Shown piece by piece: positions 1 through 11,046 of a DNA stretch of 64,000 nucleotides; positions within the stretch are counted from its first letter, which is position 1, and each line of letters opens with the position of its first letter. Both the position numbers and the translations under genes were made by a program. The notes under the pieces are model-generated. The model was given only the letters and a program-made list of their open reading frames with translations, had not been told where the DNA came from and ran no database searches. Source of the DNA: Pomphorhynchus laevis (taxonomy: Eukaryota; Acanthocephala; Palaeacanthocephala; Echinorhynchida; Pomphorhynchidae); assembly GCA_012934845.2 (NCBI GenBank), contig WNNJ02002706.1:186001-250000 (forward strand), given 5' to 3'.

Positions 1-119
1 AAGAACTCAATGAAAACTAATTTTCCTGCCAATGCAATAAACGAGGTAAGTGGAGATTTAGCTTCTCTTGAATATATTCCGGAGGGTGAACTCCCCCGGT
101 ACCAAAATTATCCAACCTG

Positions 120-1175
120 GTGATTATTAGACTTTTGGTGCCTCTGGAAAGGCAGAACATGTTTAATGTTTTTATAAGAGGCTTTGCCGATCGATTTAAA
201 AAAAGGATATTGTTCAATGCGATTAAATATTATGAATCTAAGATTAAAATCTCATTCTGCACTCCTGATCTGGCAATGTCGTACGTCGACTACTTTAAAA
301 AGAGCATTCGGAACAAGGTATAATTGCTTCCAAACCAATCCTGGCAACAATAAAGATAAATAATATGCCCACATTCATTTCAGAAGAAGATATATCAGCC
401 CTAGAAACTGATTACAAAATCTCTAACGTTCGCTTTATAAAAGGGATTAAAGGCTTCCCCATTCCCGTGGCGTTCTGCAATGCCCCGGTGGATGAAGCTC
501 TAAAACTGTCGATTTCGACATGCAATCCTTTTATGGGGTATAATTTGAGATTTTCAATAATCGAAACCGATTCACTAACGTACCCTCACTGCAACAATTG
601 TCATCAGTGGGGGCATTGGTCCACTGGCTGTTCTTTACCCCATAAGTGCGGCGTGTGTGGTACAACTGCTATTCATCCTGAGAAGTGCGAATGTAAGCCA
701 TTTTGCGCAAACTGCGGTGGTGAGCACCCCGCATGGTCAAAAAAGTGTAAAATCTTTAAGGCGTACCAAAAGAGACACAGGGAGTGTGACAGCAAAACCG
801 ACTAGCTTCGTGGAAGCTGTCTCGTCTAACAAGAAAGACGACAAGATGCCGGATACGGAAATTCTTAAACTTATTGAAATGCAGCATCAGGCATCAATGA
901 TTCAACTTGAAAAATTGGTCCAAAAATTGGTGGGTCAATTAGCGGAATCTTTCCGTTCTCCTCCTTCTGGGAAGACCAACAATATTAAGAAACCACCAAA
1001 ATCTAAGAAACGAAACGGGTCAGCGCTAAGCATAGCCGCTCTGAAGCTTGCTCGGAAGGATTCGATATGGGCTATGGATAACGAGGGAAATGAAGATATC
1101 GCCCGTGGGCAAGCGACTCCATTTGTCGTGACGGGAAGCGGTAAAGGCGACCTTTCCGCCTCTAGTTGCGACTAG
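120..1175 (+). pseudogene. LINE ORF1 (gag-like) with three zinc knuckles, frameshifted
   Basis: Nucleic-acid-binding ORF1 of the LINE, expected to coat element RNA. The middle part (365-805) holds three Cys-rich knuckles in a row: CNNCHQWGHWSTGC, then CGVCGTTAIHPEKC, then CANCGGEHPAWSKKC. The upstream part (120-323) ends FCTPDLAMSYVDYFKK and lies in a different frame. The C-terminal part (from about 800 to 1175) is again in another frame, is rich in Lys/Ser, and holds a helical QLEKLVQKLVGQLAESF stretch. At least two frameshifts (near 323-365 and 770-805) separate what was one protein. The true start is unclear and may lie before the window. Confidence 0.7.
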
Positions 1176-1209
1176 GTGGAGGGCGTCCCACTTCGGTAAC
1201 ACTTACGCA

Positions 1210-2400
1210 ATGGGAAGTAATCAAGGGCCTTTTTCACTGAATATCCTTCAGTGGAATTCGGGAGGTGCTTCCGCCCTTAGCCTTCTATCTGGTAGAGATG
1301 CAGATGTTATAGTCCTTCAGGAGACGCGGTCTATCCGTCTCCCCCAGGATATTACTCGATTTATCCCTAAGCACATATACACCCACTTTACTCCTTACAT
1401 AACCCCCTCACTCCTCTTCATCTCAAGGTCTTTTAACTAGTAAAAAGCTCCTTAAGATCATCCCTCCTATTAAACTACTCTTGTCCAGCCCTATCTTGTT
1501 TAGCTATATCACTTTGTAAGAACGGTAAGCGTATAAGCATAGCCAATGTCTATATTCGGCCAGGAGAAATTCACAAGAACCGTGACCTCCTGGATAGAAT
1601 ATTAGGGAGCGGTTATGACATGTTACTTGGTGACTTCAACGACATAACTGGTCGTTGGATTAATGCAGCACTCCGCAGTGCAAGGATTGACTATCTTATT
1701 CATAAACCACCTTCCCTCATCTTTCATTGCTCTACAACAAATTCTCTCCTCGACATATTACTGCTACATAAGATGTGGTTGTTAAAACCCATTTGCACCG
1801 AGCAGTCGCGTCAACAACAGACCACCTCTCATGACCTAATTCGCTGGCGGCTAGAGGACGATACGTTGCTTAGAAGAAGGTTTCACTTTGACCCTATTAG
1901 AGTGGCCTTCTTTCAGGCAGCTATCCAACTCTTCCCCAGAATTGGAATTGAGAGTTTGACCGAATTTAATTCCTACCTCTCATCGCAAGCTATCGCGATC
2001 CTTTCGACTACCTATAAAGGTCGAATATACAATCCTACTCCAACAAAGCTCAAGGTCCTAGCTAAAATGTTACACCTTCCCAATCTCTCTGTTTCCGCCA
2101 GACAGATCCTCTCGAATGAATATTATGGAGCCACTCAATCTCCCTAACCAATCCCGCCTTGGTGTGACTTCAGGAGTAGGGACTTATCTGTTACAGATAT
2201 CCTTAACTCCTGGGGATCACTCCCGGGCACCTCCAAATCCCACGCGCCACTCACCACTCGTGTCTGTCAGCTTTTGACATACAGTCAGAGAAAGGAGGTC
2301 GCCATCACAATGCTATTAGCCTCCCCGTCCGACATAGCGGACATCAACATCAGCCGTCGAGTTTTTTTTTACCTAAAAAGAGATCACTTGTCCAAAAGAT
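1210..2400 (+). pseudogene. LINE endonuclease region, broken
   Basis: Remains of an apurinic/apyrimidinic-type endonuclease that nicks target DNA to prime reverse transcription. Recognisable pieces are the N-terminal LNILQWNSGGA with VIVLQETRS (catalytic Asn and Glu motifs) at 1240-1330, and DMLLGDFNDI near 1620. These are in different frames and a stop falls at about 1438. The stretch 2150-2400 links to the RT and contains no open frame. The assignment rests on motif order ahead of the RT. Confidence 0.65.
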
Positions 2401-3483
2401 CTGCGGCCCATCTCGATTCAAAACGCCCTCCTATCCATCTACGAGAAAGCGCTTGCGCGTAGAATCCGCGTTCATTTATGCAGGCGTAATTTGATCCCAC
2501 CGAGTTTTCATGGGTTTGTCAAAGGGCGCTCGGTCCATTCAGCAATTGGTGAAGTGCATCAGTTTTGTCAGGATAATAGTCATCAGCTTGTTGTGGCTGT
2601 TTTTCTTGATTTTTCAGCTGCATTTGACCGGATATCCATTCCCTTCGTTATCTCCTCTCTCAGGTCCCTCGGGTTGCCTGCGAGAATTGTTAACAGGGTG
2701 GAGATATTGTTGTACACCAAGCGGTTCTACTATGAAGACGACCCTGATGCGCGTCAGTTCTACCCTATTACGGGTGTACCTCAAGGATCCCCACTTTCTC
2801 CTATCTTATATCTTGCTGCATCCATTGTACTATTCAAGAATTTTAAACGTGATCAACATCTAGTGGTATATGCTGATGATACCACAGCCTTGTTCTCTAT
2901 ACGCAGGTGCAAATATGTAATCTCTGACAACAGCCGTTTCTTTTTAAGATTAAAAGATCAGTTGCCCCTATCCAATCTTATTTTAAACTCCTCTAAATCG
3001 CAGGTGGTAGTCTTTAATGGCGTTCCTGCCACCAAAAAGAAACTTAAGAGACTAGCACTCTCTGCACTCTCCTCCATTTTGCAGCATCAACCACTCCCCA
3101 TCTTCACGAGTCGAGTAAAATATCTGGGGTTCACCGTTACGGTGAATTGGTCGGCGAAAGCTGACATGGATAGACTTAAACGTATCCTGAAGAAATCTAG
3201 GTGCGCTCTAAAACGCGACCAGCATCTGTCATTGAATGGGATAACCCAAGTGCGCCTCTGGGGTACTTGGGCTATCTCGGGATTAGTCTTCTTCTCACGA
3301 GGACGTCCCCCAGAACAAAGACTAAGGTTTCTCAAGCTCCTCATCTCGAGATTACCAACCATAATCCGCCTTGACTGGACTCTTAGGTGTGAGAGACCCC
3401 GAATGATTCGGTCAGAGGGCGACGCGCTGGTGCGGCCGAGGGGCTCAGATCCCTCTGGACCTGAGGCCGTGAATATAATTTGA
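2400..3483 (+). pseudogene. LINE reverse transcriptase
   Basis: Reverse transcriptase palm and thumb. In one open frame it shows IYEKALARRIRVHL then FHGFVKGRSVHSAI (fingers), FLDFSAAFDRIS (motif A), GVPQGSPLSPILY (motif B) and VVYADDTTALF (motif C, catalytic YADD). The frame stays open for about 350 codons to a stop at 3481-3483 and its catalytic residues are intact, but the upstream EN is broken, so the copy cannot be autonomous. The C-terminus is short and ends without a recognisable zinc knuckle or RNase H. Confidence 0.8.
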
Positions 3484-3600
3484 AGATTCCAAAACACTCG
3501 TCGTGAACGGCCTCTATTTAAGTTGTCTTTTGCATGTTTTTGTTTCTTAAGTTTTTATCGGTTATATAGTTATTAATAAAACCCTTATTTATTTATTACT

Positions 3601-3859
3601 TTTTCTTTTGAGAGTGTGAGAGCAACGCAAAAGAAAATAAAAACTAAATTAAAAAAATAAGGAAATAAAAAGGATATGTGAGAATTAAAATTAAACGAAA
3701 ATGCGAGAGTAATTGTTTAATCGAGATAATGAGAAATGAGAATATATTGCATAATTAGAATTAGCCTATACGTAAAGGACCCAACACAACAATAATTTTA
3801 TAGGTTTCTCCATAATTGAAAAAATATAATCCATTTGAAAAGTAAATATTTTATCAAAC
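3601..3859. other. AT-rich intronic/intergenic stretch, nothing recognised
   Basis: AT-rich DNA between the LINE tail and the last visible OGT-like exon. I find no exon-like open frame on either strand. The next expected OGT exon (the repeat starting AVALDPNFLDAY in other animals) is not here. Confidence 0.5.
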
Positions 3860-3976
3860 CTTCTCAAAGTGATGCACAGCAAGCCAAATTTCGCCTTGGC
3901 AATTAAATATACATCCTAAATTGCTCCATGCGACTGCAAAACTTGGGCATGTTTCAATTGCCTTCATGTAGCATGT
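3860..3976 (-). CDS. Ogt: OGT-like coding exon 5 (last in window)
   Basis: A 117-bp phase-0 exon encoding 39 residues: [20 protein letters not shown], then the strings [12 protein letters not shown]. Acceptor aatttag, donor GTTTGA, a weaker donor. The following OGT exon is absent from the rest of the window. Confidence 0.88.
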
Positions 3977-6900
3977 CTAAATTATAAAACCAGTTCAACA
4001 AAACAAGATAGCAAAATAAGTTAATCCGCAACACGCCTCGCCATCGCCATAGAAAAATAACAAAAATCACCAACGCGTTACCGCCGTAGCAACAATCAAA
4101 TCAGAAATTATAAATTGCTGTTTGTTATTCTTTTTATCTAAATCAATACCTAAAATAATGCAATAATTGCTTGGATTTAATAGATAAACATGGCCACAGC
4201 GCCGTGTGATTTCTGATTATTGAAATCTATAGTGCCTGGAACAGAAGAACACAAATAGATCACGCAAACGACCATGCGCTTCGTTCTAGATAGATCAAAC
4301 AAAAAGAGTTAGATAGTTCACTAAATTTAGACAAGCGATTATTTCTGAACCACAATAAACGATACGCCAACGTCAATACAAGCATTCAATACAAATAGAA
4401 CGAACTATAATACAATAAGCGAAAATCAGGGAAACAGCAATATACCTTGGCTTCCTCCAAGTGACCTAGATGCTTCAATAAATTGCCAAGATCATTTCGA
4501 ACACAATATAAATTCTATGTGAAAAAAATTCAGTTGTAAAAACGTTCAATATAAACTAACAATTTGAAAGTAAAACTTTCAATCTGCAAATTTAGTTTAT
4601 AATTTTAAAGATTTTTAATATTTTCAATATTTTCTTACAAATCATAAAAAATGTATAACACAAAGAGGATTGAACATTTAATTATTTGTCTTTGATCGAG
4701 TAGCAGTAGATACCATTAGTTTCATGTAGTTTCATTACAAACAAACGGTATTCATTCACTTTTTCTTTAAATGGCTAGAAATGGCTAGAAATGGCTATTT
4801 TAGTAAAGGAAAAAATAATTATTTTGTAAATTAATCTATAATTTACAAAATTAGTAAACATATTTCTTTCTATAATCAAATATAAGAAAAAATTAAGAAA
4901 AACAATTATTTTTATAATTATTTACTATTTAATGATTAATTATTTAATTTTTAATACATTTTATTCATTAAATTTTGATGTAGCACTTTTTATTTTTAAA
5001 CTTGTACTTGTAGACCGATACTGATATTAATACTGAGTCTTTATTTCATAAAGACCCACTCTTTATATAATTATAAATTAAAAAATCAATATAAACAAGT
5101 AAATTCACTTTAAGAAGATATAATTGAAATATATATTAACATTTTTCACAGTTAAATAAATGTAAAAAATTTTATCTTATCTGATTTATTTATAATACGA
5201 CATCTCAAACTCGACGAAAATACGTTGCAAGTTTGTTGGGCTATTAAAATATCATGAACTTACAGGATTATGATGTATAGCACTAATATATGCTTGAACA
5301 GCACCTTCTACATCTCCAGCAGCAACTAAGGCAGTTGCCAGGTTAATGTAGCCATCTGTAAAATCCGGTTTTAGATATAGCGCACGTTGGTATAATTCAA
5401 CTGCCTGGACAATCAAACCACGTTCTTTGAATACGTTTCCCAAATTTGAATACGCTTCTGCCAATGACGGATTTTGCTTGATAGCAAGAGAACTAAACTG
5501 CGCCGATCTTAACATCAATAACAAAATTTAGCTGTAAGCAAAATATAATTATCGCATTACAAATCTAGAAGTAAATGTAAAGATAAAAGAAAAATTAATA
5601 ATAAACCTGGAACAATGCAATTTTTAAACGTTGCAGTATTAGCAATTCACAAAAGTCACGATTTCTCCAATGTATTAAGATCACCAATAGATAAAATGAG
5701 AGTCTTTTAAAAAATTTCAAAGAAGTTCGCAAACAATCGATTTAAAAGGAATCGACTTGCTTCTTAGAACATACAATATAATTTGTAAATTATAATGTAT
5801 TATTAATAATGTCTTTATTGACATATATTTATAATACATCGATTTCGATTTTATTGAAATTCAAGATATTTTGATAAAGATCGGTATCATCTATTAATTT
5901 TTATCGATAATAATTTCCGTATTATAGTTTTGTCCAAATATAAATATTATTAAAAAAATACTAAATAAAAATAAATACTAATATTAATGTATTTATATTT
6001 ATAAACAAAATTATACGATATTAAATGATATTTATTACTTATATTAGAAAAAATATTGAAAAAATAGTTTTGAAATAAAGAGAAATAATAAATTAATACA
6101 AATTAGTAAAAATGATATTCAAAAATATTGAAAAAATAGAATACTAAAATTATAAACGAATTTTTAAATTCTAATACTCGTATGATATGTTAAGATAAAA
6201 GATTATTAGATTGGAATAACAAATGAATAGCAGAATAATTGAAATTAAAGGTAAATCTTAACGATTTAAAATTTTTAAAGGTCTAAAGTTTTGTGTCTGT
6301 TGATAATTTCGTGTTGATTTCAAATCACATAATTGAAAATGCATTACAAAGAAAACTTTAACTCGATATTACAAGAGTCATTGTAAGTCTTCATTTTAAA
6401 AAACGATTCATAAATCATCACAAAAACAGAACAGGATATCTGTGAACTGAATGTAAAATTGGTAATTTAATCATTAATTATTCATTTTTTAAGTGTTTAT
6501 AATCAAAGCCGACTTTTCACTCAGTTAATTTTCTGGAAGATTGAAGACTAACTAGATTCACATTAAATTTACTTTTAAAGGCCGTAAAGATGAAATAAAT
6601 GTAAAACATTAACTGAACCAAGCCTTGAGAAAGTTGTTCTTCTTAGATATTGAAATTTTGGTGATAAAATAGGCTACATTTTTTTTGTTAATCGCATTAA
6701 TATAAGAGCATCACATAAAAATAAATAGAGACTAAGATATAAAAACGGAAACATTACTTCTCATAACGCTTGCATTGAAAATGTATCGAGCTTAGCAGCA
6801 GCAACACTCCCGTATTATCTGGCTCCCGTTGATACATAAGCATACAATACTGTTCGGCTAAGTCATAGTGTCCATTTTGGTATTCCGTATTTGCAATCTC

Positions 6901-7615
6901 AGCTAACGCTAAAATTGAAAAAATAATTAATAATTTAAAATAATTTGAATTTTCAAAAATAGAAAAAAAAAATTTATTTTTATTTAAAATGAATTATTTG
7001 TTTTTGCTGAATAATGAATAATTTGTTTCTAAGAAAACATATTGTGCTAAGAATTCTATTGTAAAACAAGTTTTATTGTCTACATCCTTATAATTAAAGA
7101 ATAAAAACATAACAAATATTAATTATAAAAAAAATAATTTTTATATTAATTAAACAAATAATGATATCAATATTGAATTAATATAAATATATTAATTCAA
7201 TATTATATATTATCGAAAAATATAAATAGTATTTATTATTAATATTTTAGTATTAAGATGAAAGTTTTAATGTCAACTTTATAATGAAAAGGAAATGTAA
7301 AAGTCATACAAATCTTTAATCATTAATTCATCTTTTAATTATTGAGATTAGCCTTAAAATGAAAATTAAATAAAAATTACATTTGTATATTTATCAAATG
7401 GAGCAATAATAAAAAATGTACTAACTTCTGAAATCAATTTGAAGATGCGTAGATGTAACTAAAGTTTGTGGAGTTGAAATTTTAGCATGAGATTGCAAAC
7501 TCTGTTGATGTTTCGGATAGTCTGCGCTGGAAAGTGTCGACACTTGACTTTTTGTTGCCCTTCGAACCGTAATTGGTGAACTACTTGTATTGTTCGAGTA
7601 CTTATTATCAAACAT
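3860..7615 (-). CDS. Ogt: O-GlcNAc transferase-like gene, N-terminal five coding exons
   Basis: Predicted nucleocytoplasmic UDP-GlcNAc:protein O-GlcNAc transferase, N-terminal TPR region only. Coding exons are 7615-7426, 6908-6758, 5507-5264, 4514-4446 and 3976-3860 (771 nt, 257 codons). All introns are GT-AG with matching phases 1, 2, 0, 0. The product starts MFDNKYSNN, has a Ser/Thr-rich leader of about 60 residues, then TPR repeats with diagnostic OGT strings such as [47 protein letters not shown] and [10 protein letters not shown]. From memory of OGT, which is very conserved in animals, this copy differs at many sites (for example [16 protein letters not shown]), suggesting a divergent paralogue. 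There are no stops or frameshifts in the five exons. The catalytic domain is not in the window, so a truncated gene cannot be excluded. An acceptor-like ttttag lies 5 bases before the ATG, so an upstream 5' UTR exon is likely. Confidence 0.85.
4446..4514 (-). CDS. Ogt: OGT-like coding exon 4
   Basis: A 69-bp phase-0 exon encoding 23 residues, [17 protein letters not shown] then HLEEAK, the fixed linker TPR of OGT. Acceptor acatag, donor GTATAT. Confidence 0.9.
5264..5507 (-). CDS. Ogt: OGT-like coding exon 3
   Basis: Acceptor ttaag before 5507; consensus donor GTAAGT from 5263. It encodes [19 protein letters not shown] and onward, two TPR units ending [13 protein letters not shown]. The match to the second and third TPRs of animal OGT is strong over the whole exon. 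Confidence 0.92.
6758..6908 (-). CDS. Ogt: OGT-like coding exon 2
   Basis: Acceptor ttttag just before 6908; donor GTAATG from 6757. It encodes [20 protein letters not shown] and onward through [19 protein letters not shown], the first TPR of OGT. It ends with two bases of a Lys codon completed by exon 3. Confidence 0.85.
7426..7615 (-). CDS. Ogt: OGT-like coding exon 1 (start codon)
   Basis: ATG at 7615-7613; donor GTTAGT at 7425-7420. It encodes 63 codons plus one base, rich in Ser, Thr and Gln, with no TPR. OGT N-termini vary between animals, so this part cannot be checked by motif. The support is the phase match to exon 2 (A|CG gives Thr) and the continuous open frame. Confidence 0.65.
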
Positions 7616-8276
7616 TACAACTAAAAGGTTCGTCGATAATCTCTGAAAATACTATAAATACTTAAACAATATTTCAAATAAGAGTCTAATTTATTTTGAG
7701 TAATACGACAACGGGATTTAATCGAAATTTTAATGAATTCGCTTGTCAAAAAGATGAATTTTCAATAATATTTTGATAAAAACACTAAGACAGAATTATA
7801 AATAAATTGGATTCAAAATCTGACTAACATTTTTAATGCAAGCATTAAGACCGAATTATAAATAAATTATAAATAAGTGACTGCGAAAAATAGTTTCATT
7901 TTAAAAAACACGATAACGTTTAAAAATACGAAAATAAATAAAAATGGATAAATAGATCTAAGTTTGGTACACACAAGGATAAGACAAGGAAACAAAAAGG
8001 AAATCCGAGCGGAATTTTCTATTTTTATTTAGTTTAGATGATTACTTAGCTAAAATGTATATTTGCTTTGACAATTAACTCAATGAAGGATAAAATTCTC
8101 GATTAACAATTGAATTCAATAAACAATTAAACTCCACAAATAATAAAATTAGCAAAAAATTAAATGAATTAATTTTGAGCAATTAGTTAATTGCTCAAAA
8201 ACAACTTCGAACACAATTAAATTCGGTAAGCAATAAAATCAAAAATAATCAAAAAATATTATCAATTAAGAAAAAT
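7616..8276. other. AT-rich upstream region of the OGT-like gene
   Basis: Likely first intron or 5' flank of the OGT-like gene. Very AT-rich, with no open frame or repeat recognised. No promoter can be named from sequence alone. Confidence 0.4.
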
Positions 8277-8498
8277 TTAATATCTTGCTATTATGTCGCG
8301 TAGTGAATTATGGCAAGTGATTGGCAAACCACCTTTTTTACACGACAACACGTTTGCCACATTGTTGGGTTGTCCACATATACACGATAACGGGACGTCT
8401 GAACACGTGATGTCATATCTTGAATTTATCGCGTCTCGAAATTCACGAGCAGAAAGGCGACAATCCTCACTTTTGAATGGCCTTGCAGATAGCCACAA
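8277..8498 (-). pseudogene. RLE-type retroelement family 1, C-terminal fragment
   Basis: A 73-codon open piece with LSAREFRDAINSRYDI, then CICGQPNNVANVLSC, KKGGLPITCHNSLRD. It matches the Cys-Cys-His-Cys finger and the start of the nuclease domain in the copies at 21.8-28.0 kb. In this copy the usual RHN is CHN. Truncated on both sides. Confidence 0.75.
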
Positions 8499-8770
8499 TG
8501 AGGCACAACAATAATAATTAATTGAAATAATAATTATTAATTGAAATAATTATTTTAATTAATTAAAATAATAATTGTGAGCATTTCAATATTAAAAACA
8601 ATAATGTCAATGGTAATTTTAATTTTGTCAATGATAATCATCATTTTTGCCAATGATAATTTTTGAAAGTGATGAAATCTAGTTTGAATAATGCAGATAG
8701 TTAACGACATATCATTGAATAATATTTGTATATTAAATTTTCCAGGTTTCTAATTTGTGTTGTAGCTCGA
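8499..8770. repeat. AT-rich low-complexity stretch
   Basis: Alternating ataattaattgaaat-type sequence at about 8510-8580 is nearly palindromic, followed by caatgataat-type short repeats to about 8660. No gene seen. Confidence 0.5.
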
Positions 8771-10004
8771 AACTAGCTCGAAACGGTGACTTTGTCATTT
8801 GCGACAATTTCACTGTTGAATTTATTTCGTGGTGCTGACGCCCTGATATCAAATGATTCCACGAACAATAGTATTTCCATTTGAGGAAATTTATTGATAG
8901 TGATGCATAGCAGCAGTGCATCGTAGTGCTATATTGTACTATCCGGTAGCCAACTGGTGTGTATCTTTGTAGCACAACGAGCTTGGTTCTCCTGCGCTTA
9001 ATGCAGACGGGTAAATATTTGCAGTTGCAAACCCCAGTCTTTGTAAGGGAACAAGGAGCATTTGTTGTTTCAAATCACCGTATAGCTTTTCTCCCAACTT
9101 CAATCCAGTTGTGGGGATTACAAGCTACTGATGAGAGCCAACTAGCTCGAAACGGCGACTTTGTCATTTGCGACAATTTCACTGTTGAATTTATTTCGTG
9201 GTGCTGACGCCCTGATATCAAATGATTCCACGAACAATAGTATTTCCATTTGAGGAAATTTATTGATAGTGATGCATAGCAGCAGTGCATCGTAGTGCTA
9301 TATTGTACTATCCGGTAGCAAACTGGTGTGTATCTTTGTAGCACAACGAGCTTGGTTCTCCTGCGCTTAATGCAGACGGGTAAATATTTGCAGTTGCAAA
9401 CCCCAGTCTTTGTAAGGGAACAAGGAGCATTTGTTGTTTCAAATCACCGTACAGCTTTTCTCCCAACTTCAATCCAGTTGTGGGGAGTACAAGCTACTGA
9501 TGAGAGCCAACTAGCTCGAAACGGTGACTTTGTCATTTGCGACAATTTCACTGTTGAATTTATTTCGTGGTGCTGACGCCCTGATATCAAATGATTCCAC
9601 GAACAATAGTATTTCCATTTGAGGAAATTTATTGATAGTGATGCATAGCAGCAGTGCATCGTAGTGCTATATTGTACTATCCGGTAGCCAACTGGTGTGT
9701 ATCTTTGTAGCACAACGCGCTTGGTTCTCCTGCGCTTAATGCAGACGGGTAAATATTTGCAGTTGCAAACCCCAGTCTTTGCAAGGGAACAAGGAGCCTT
9801 TGTTGTTTCAAATCACCGTATAGCTTTTCTCCCAACTTCAATCCAGTTGTGGGGAGTACAAGCTACTGATGAGAGCCAACTAGCTCGAAACGGTGACTTT
9901 GTCATTTGCGACAATTTCACTGTTGAATTTATTTCGTGGTGCTGACGCCCTGATATCAAATGATTCCACGAACAATAGTATTTCCATTTGAGGAAATTTA
10001 TTGA
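8771..10004. repeat. 369-bp satellite, 3.3 tandem copies
   Basis: The same unit starts at 8771, 9140, 9509 and 9878, an exact 369-bp period. The last unit is cut after 127 bp at 10004. Copies differ by only a few substitutions, so amplification is recent. Each unit contains the partly palindromic gatgcatagcagcagtgcat. Short open frames recur in both strands because the unit repeats; none resembles a known protein. Confidence 0.92.
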
Positions 10005-10330
10005 AATTTTAGTGTGTAATTGAACACTAAAATTACTTACGTTTGGATATATCATTTAAATTTAAAATTATAATTTTTATGCAAAAAATCCTTTAAGATC
10101 CAACAATTCTTAAATATTCAAAAGAATTCTCTTAGATTAAAAGGCAATAATCGATCAAACAATACGAAAACGAAAATACAATACTGTCCCTTTATTAAAA
10201 TACAATCCCTTTATTAAAATTGGTTGGCAATATTGAATACTTTAACATGCTTTAAGATTTAAAAGAATCTTATAAGATTCAAAATAATTCTTTTATATGC
10301 TGCATCCACTGAAGCATGTCCTACTATAAA
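10005..10330. other. AT-rich spacer
   Basis: AT-rich DNA with loosely repeated aagattcaaaa-like words. Nothing coding seen. Confidence 0.4.
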
Positions 10331-10569
10331 ACTTGATCGTAGAGTTCTCGAAAAGCCTTTGAGATCGGGTTCGAAACGTGCGCGTGGGTTATTCACTGTC
10401 CCCTATATAGAGCAATCGAGTACAGCCTGGGAATAGAGACAATCGAGTACAGCCGTGTGGAGAGCGACTTGACGATGACTTACCTTACAACAAATTTTTT
10501 GTCCAGTGGTCATTCATGCACCAATGTTCTATCTGTGCGGACTCGAGTTAACCTGAGATGACATTGACG

Positions 10570-10850
10570 TTGCTTGTAGCGGAAACACGTCTTTTATGCC
10601 TTCGCAGTGTTTAGCAGCCGTGTGGTTCACGTGTGGAACATCCTCTCAATGGAAATTGTGATTGTCACTATTCGGAGGACTTTTAACGATCTCCTTAAAT
10701 ACAAATTGAAGGATAATATGGACTGCCTTTTTTGACTGTCTTTTATGGTTTTACTTTATTTATTTTTCCTTTTTTACATATTTTGATACCCCTGTATGAG
10801 CCTGCGCGCTCATTTAGTGGTCTATAGTAATAATAATTAAGATTCGAAAA
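10570..10850 (+). pseudogene. CR1-like LINE, 3' terminal relic
   Basis: The + strand reads FSSRVVHVWNILSM then FNDLLKYKL, the typical C-terminal tail of CR1/Jockey-type RT proteins (R-V-x-x-x-W-N-x-L). It is followed by a T-rich 3' UTR, a hairpin ATGAGC-CTGCGC-GCTCAT at 10796-10813, and a (TAA)n tail. Upstream (10340-10570) is GC-richer and may be more of the same element. Confidence 0.55.
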
Positions 10851-11046
10851 TCTTCTAAGATTAATAAGCAAATTTAATTCAAAATAATCTTTTAAAATTC
10901 AAAAGCAATATATTCAATTATAATTACTCAGATCAGCTATTATTATTGTTCCAACAGCCCAGGAGCATAAGCTCAAATTGGCTGGATCACATAGCTCAAA
11001 ACATAAAAAAAAACAAAAAATAAAGAAATAAAAGGTGAAACTGTCA

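Larger units (their letters stand above)
1..3600 (+). mobile_element. I/R1-like LINE, decayed, 5' end outside window
   Basis: One LINE-type element in a single orientation: gag-like ORF1 (about 120-1175), apurinic-endonuclease-like region (about 1210-2150), reverse transcriptase (about 2400-3483) and a short 3' UTR ending in AATAAA-like, (TTTA)-rich sequence near 3575-3600. Three CCHC knuckles in ORF1 and the EN-RT order are typical of the I/R1/Jockey group. I see no RNase H domain after the RT, so I-clade membership is not certain. Several frameshifts and stops show it is dead. It lies just 3' of the last visible OGT-like exon, so it probably sits in an intron of that gene. Confidence 0.8.

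Noticed and set aside
2400-3600. RNase H domain expected for an I-clade LINE
   Set aside because: No DxxxE/D-type RNase H motifs after the RT; clade left open.
8959-9945. Repeated 80-90 codon ORFs on both strands in the satellite
   Set aside because: They recur only because the unit repeats; no protein family resemblance.
8771-10004. Regular repeats that could suggest a CRISPR array
   Set aside because: The 369-bp unit has no short direct repeats with unique spacers, and the surroundings are eukaryotic.
10365-10385. tRNA-like B box (gggttcgaaac)
   Set aside because: No A box or cloverleaf could be drawn around it.
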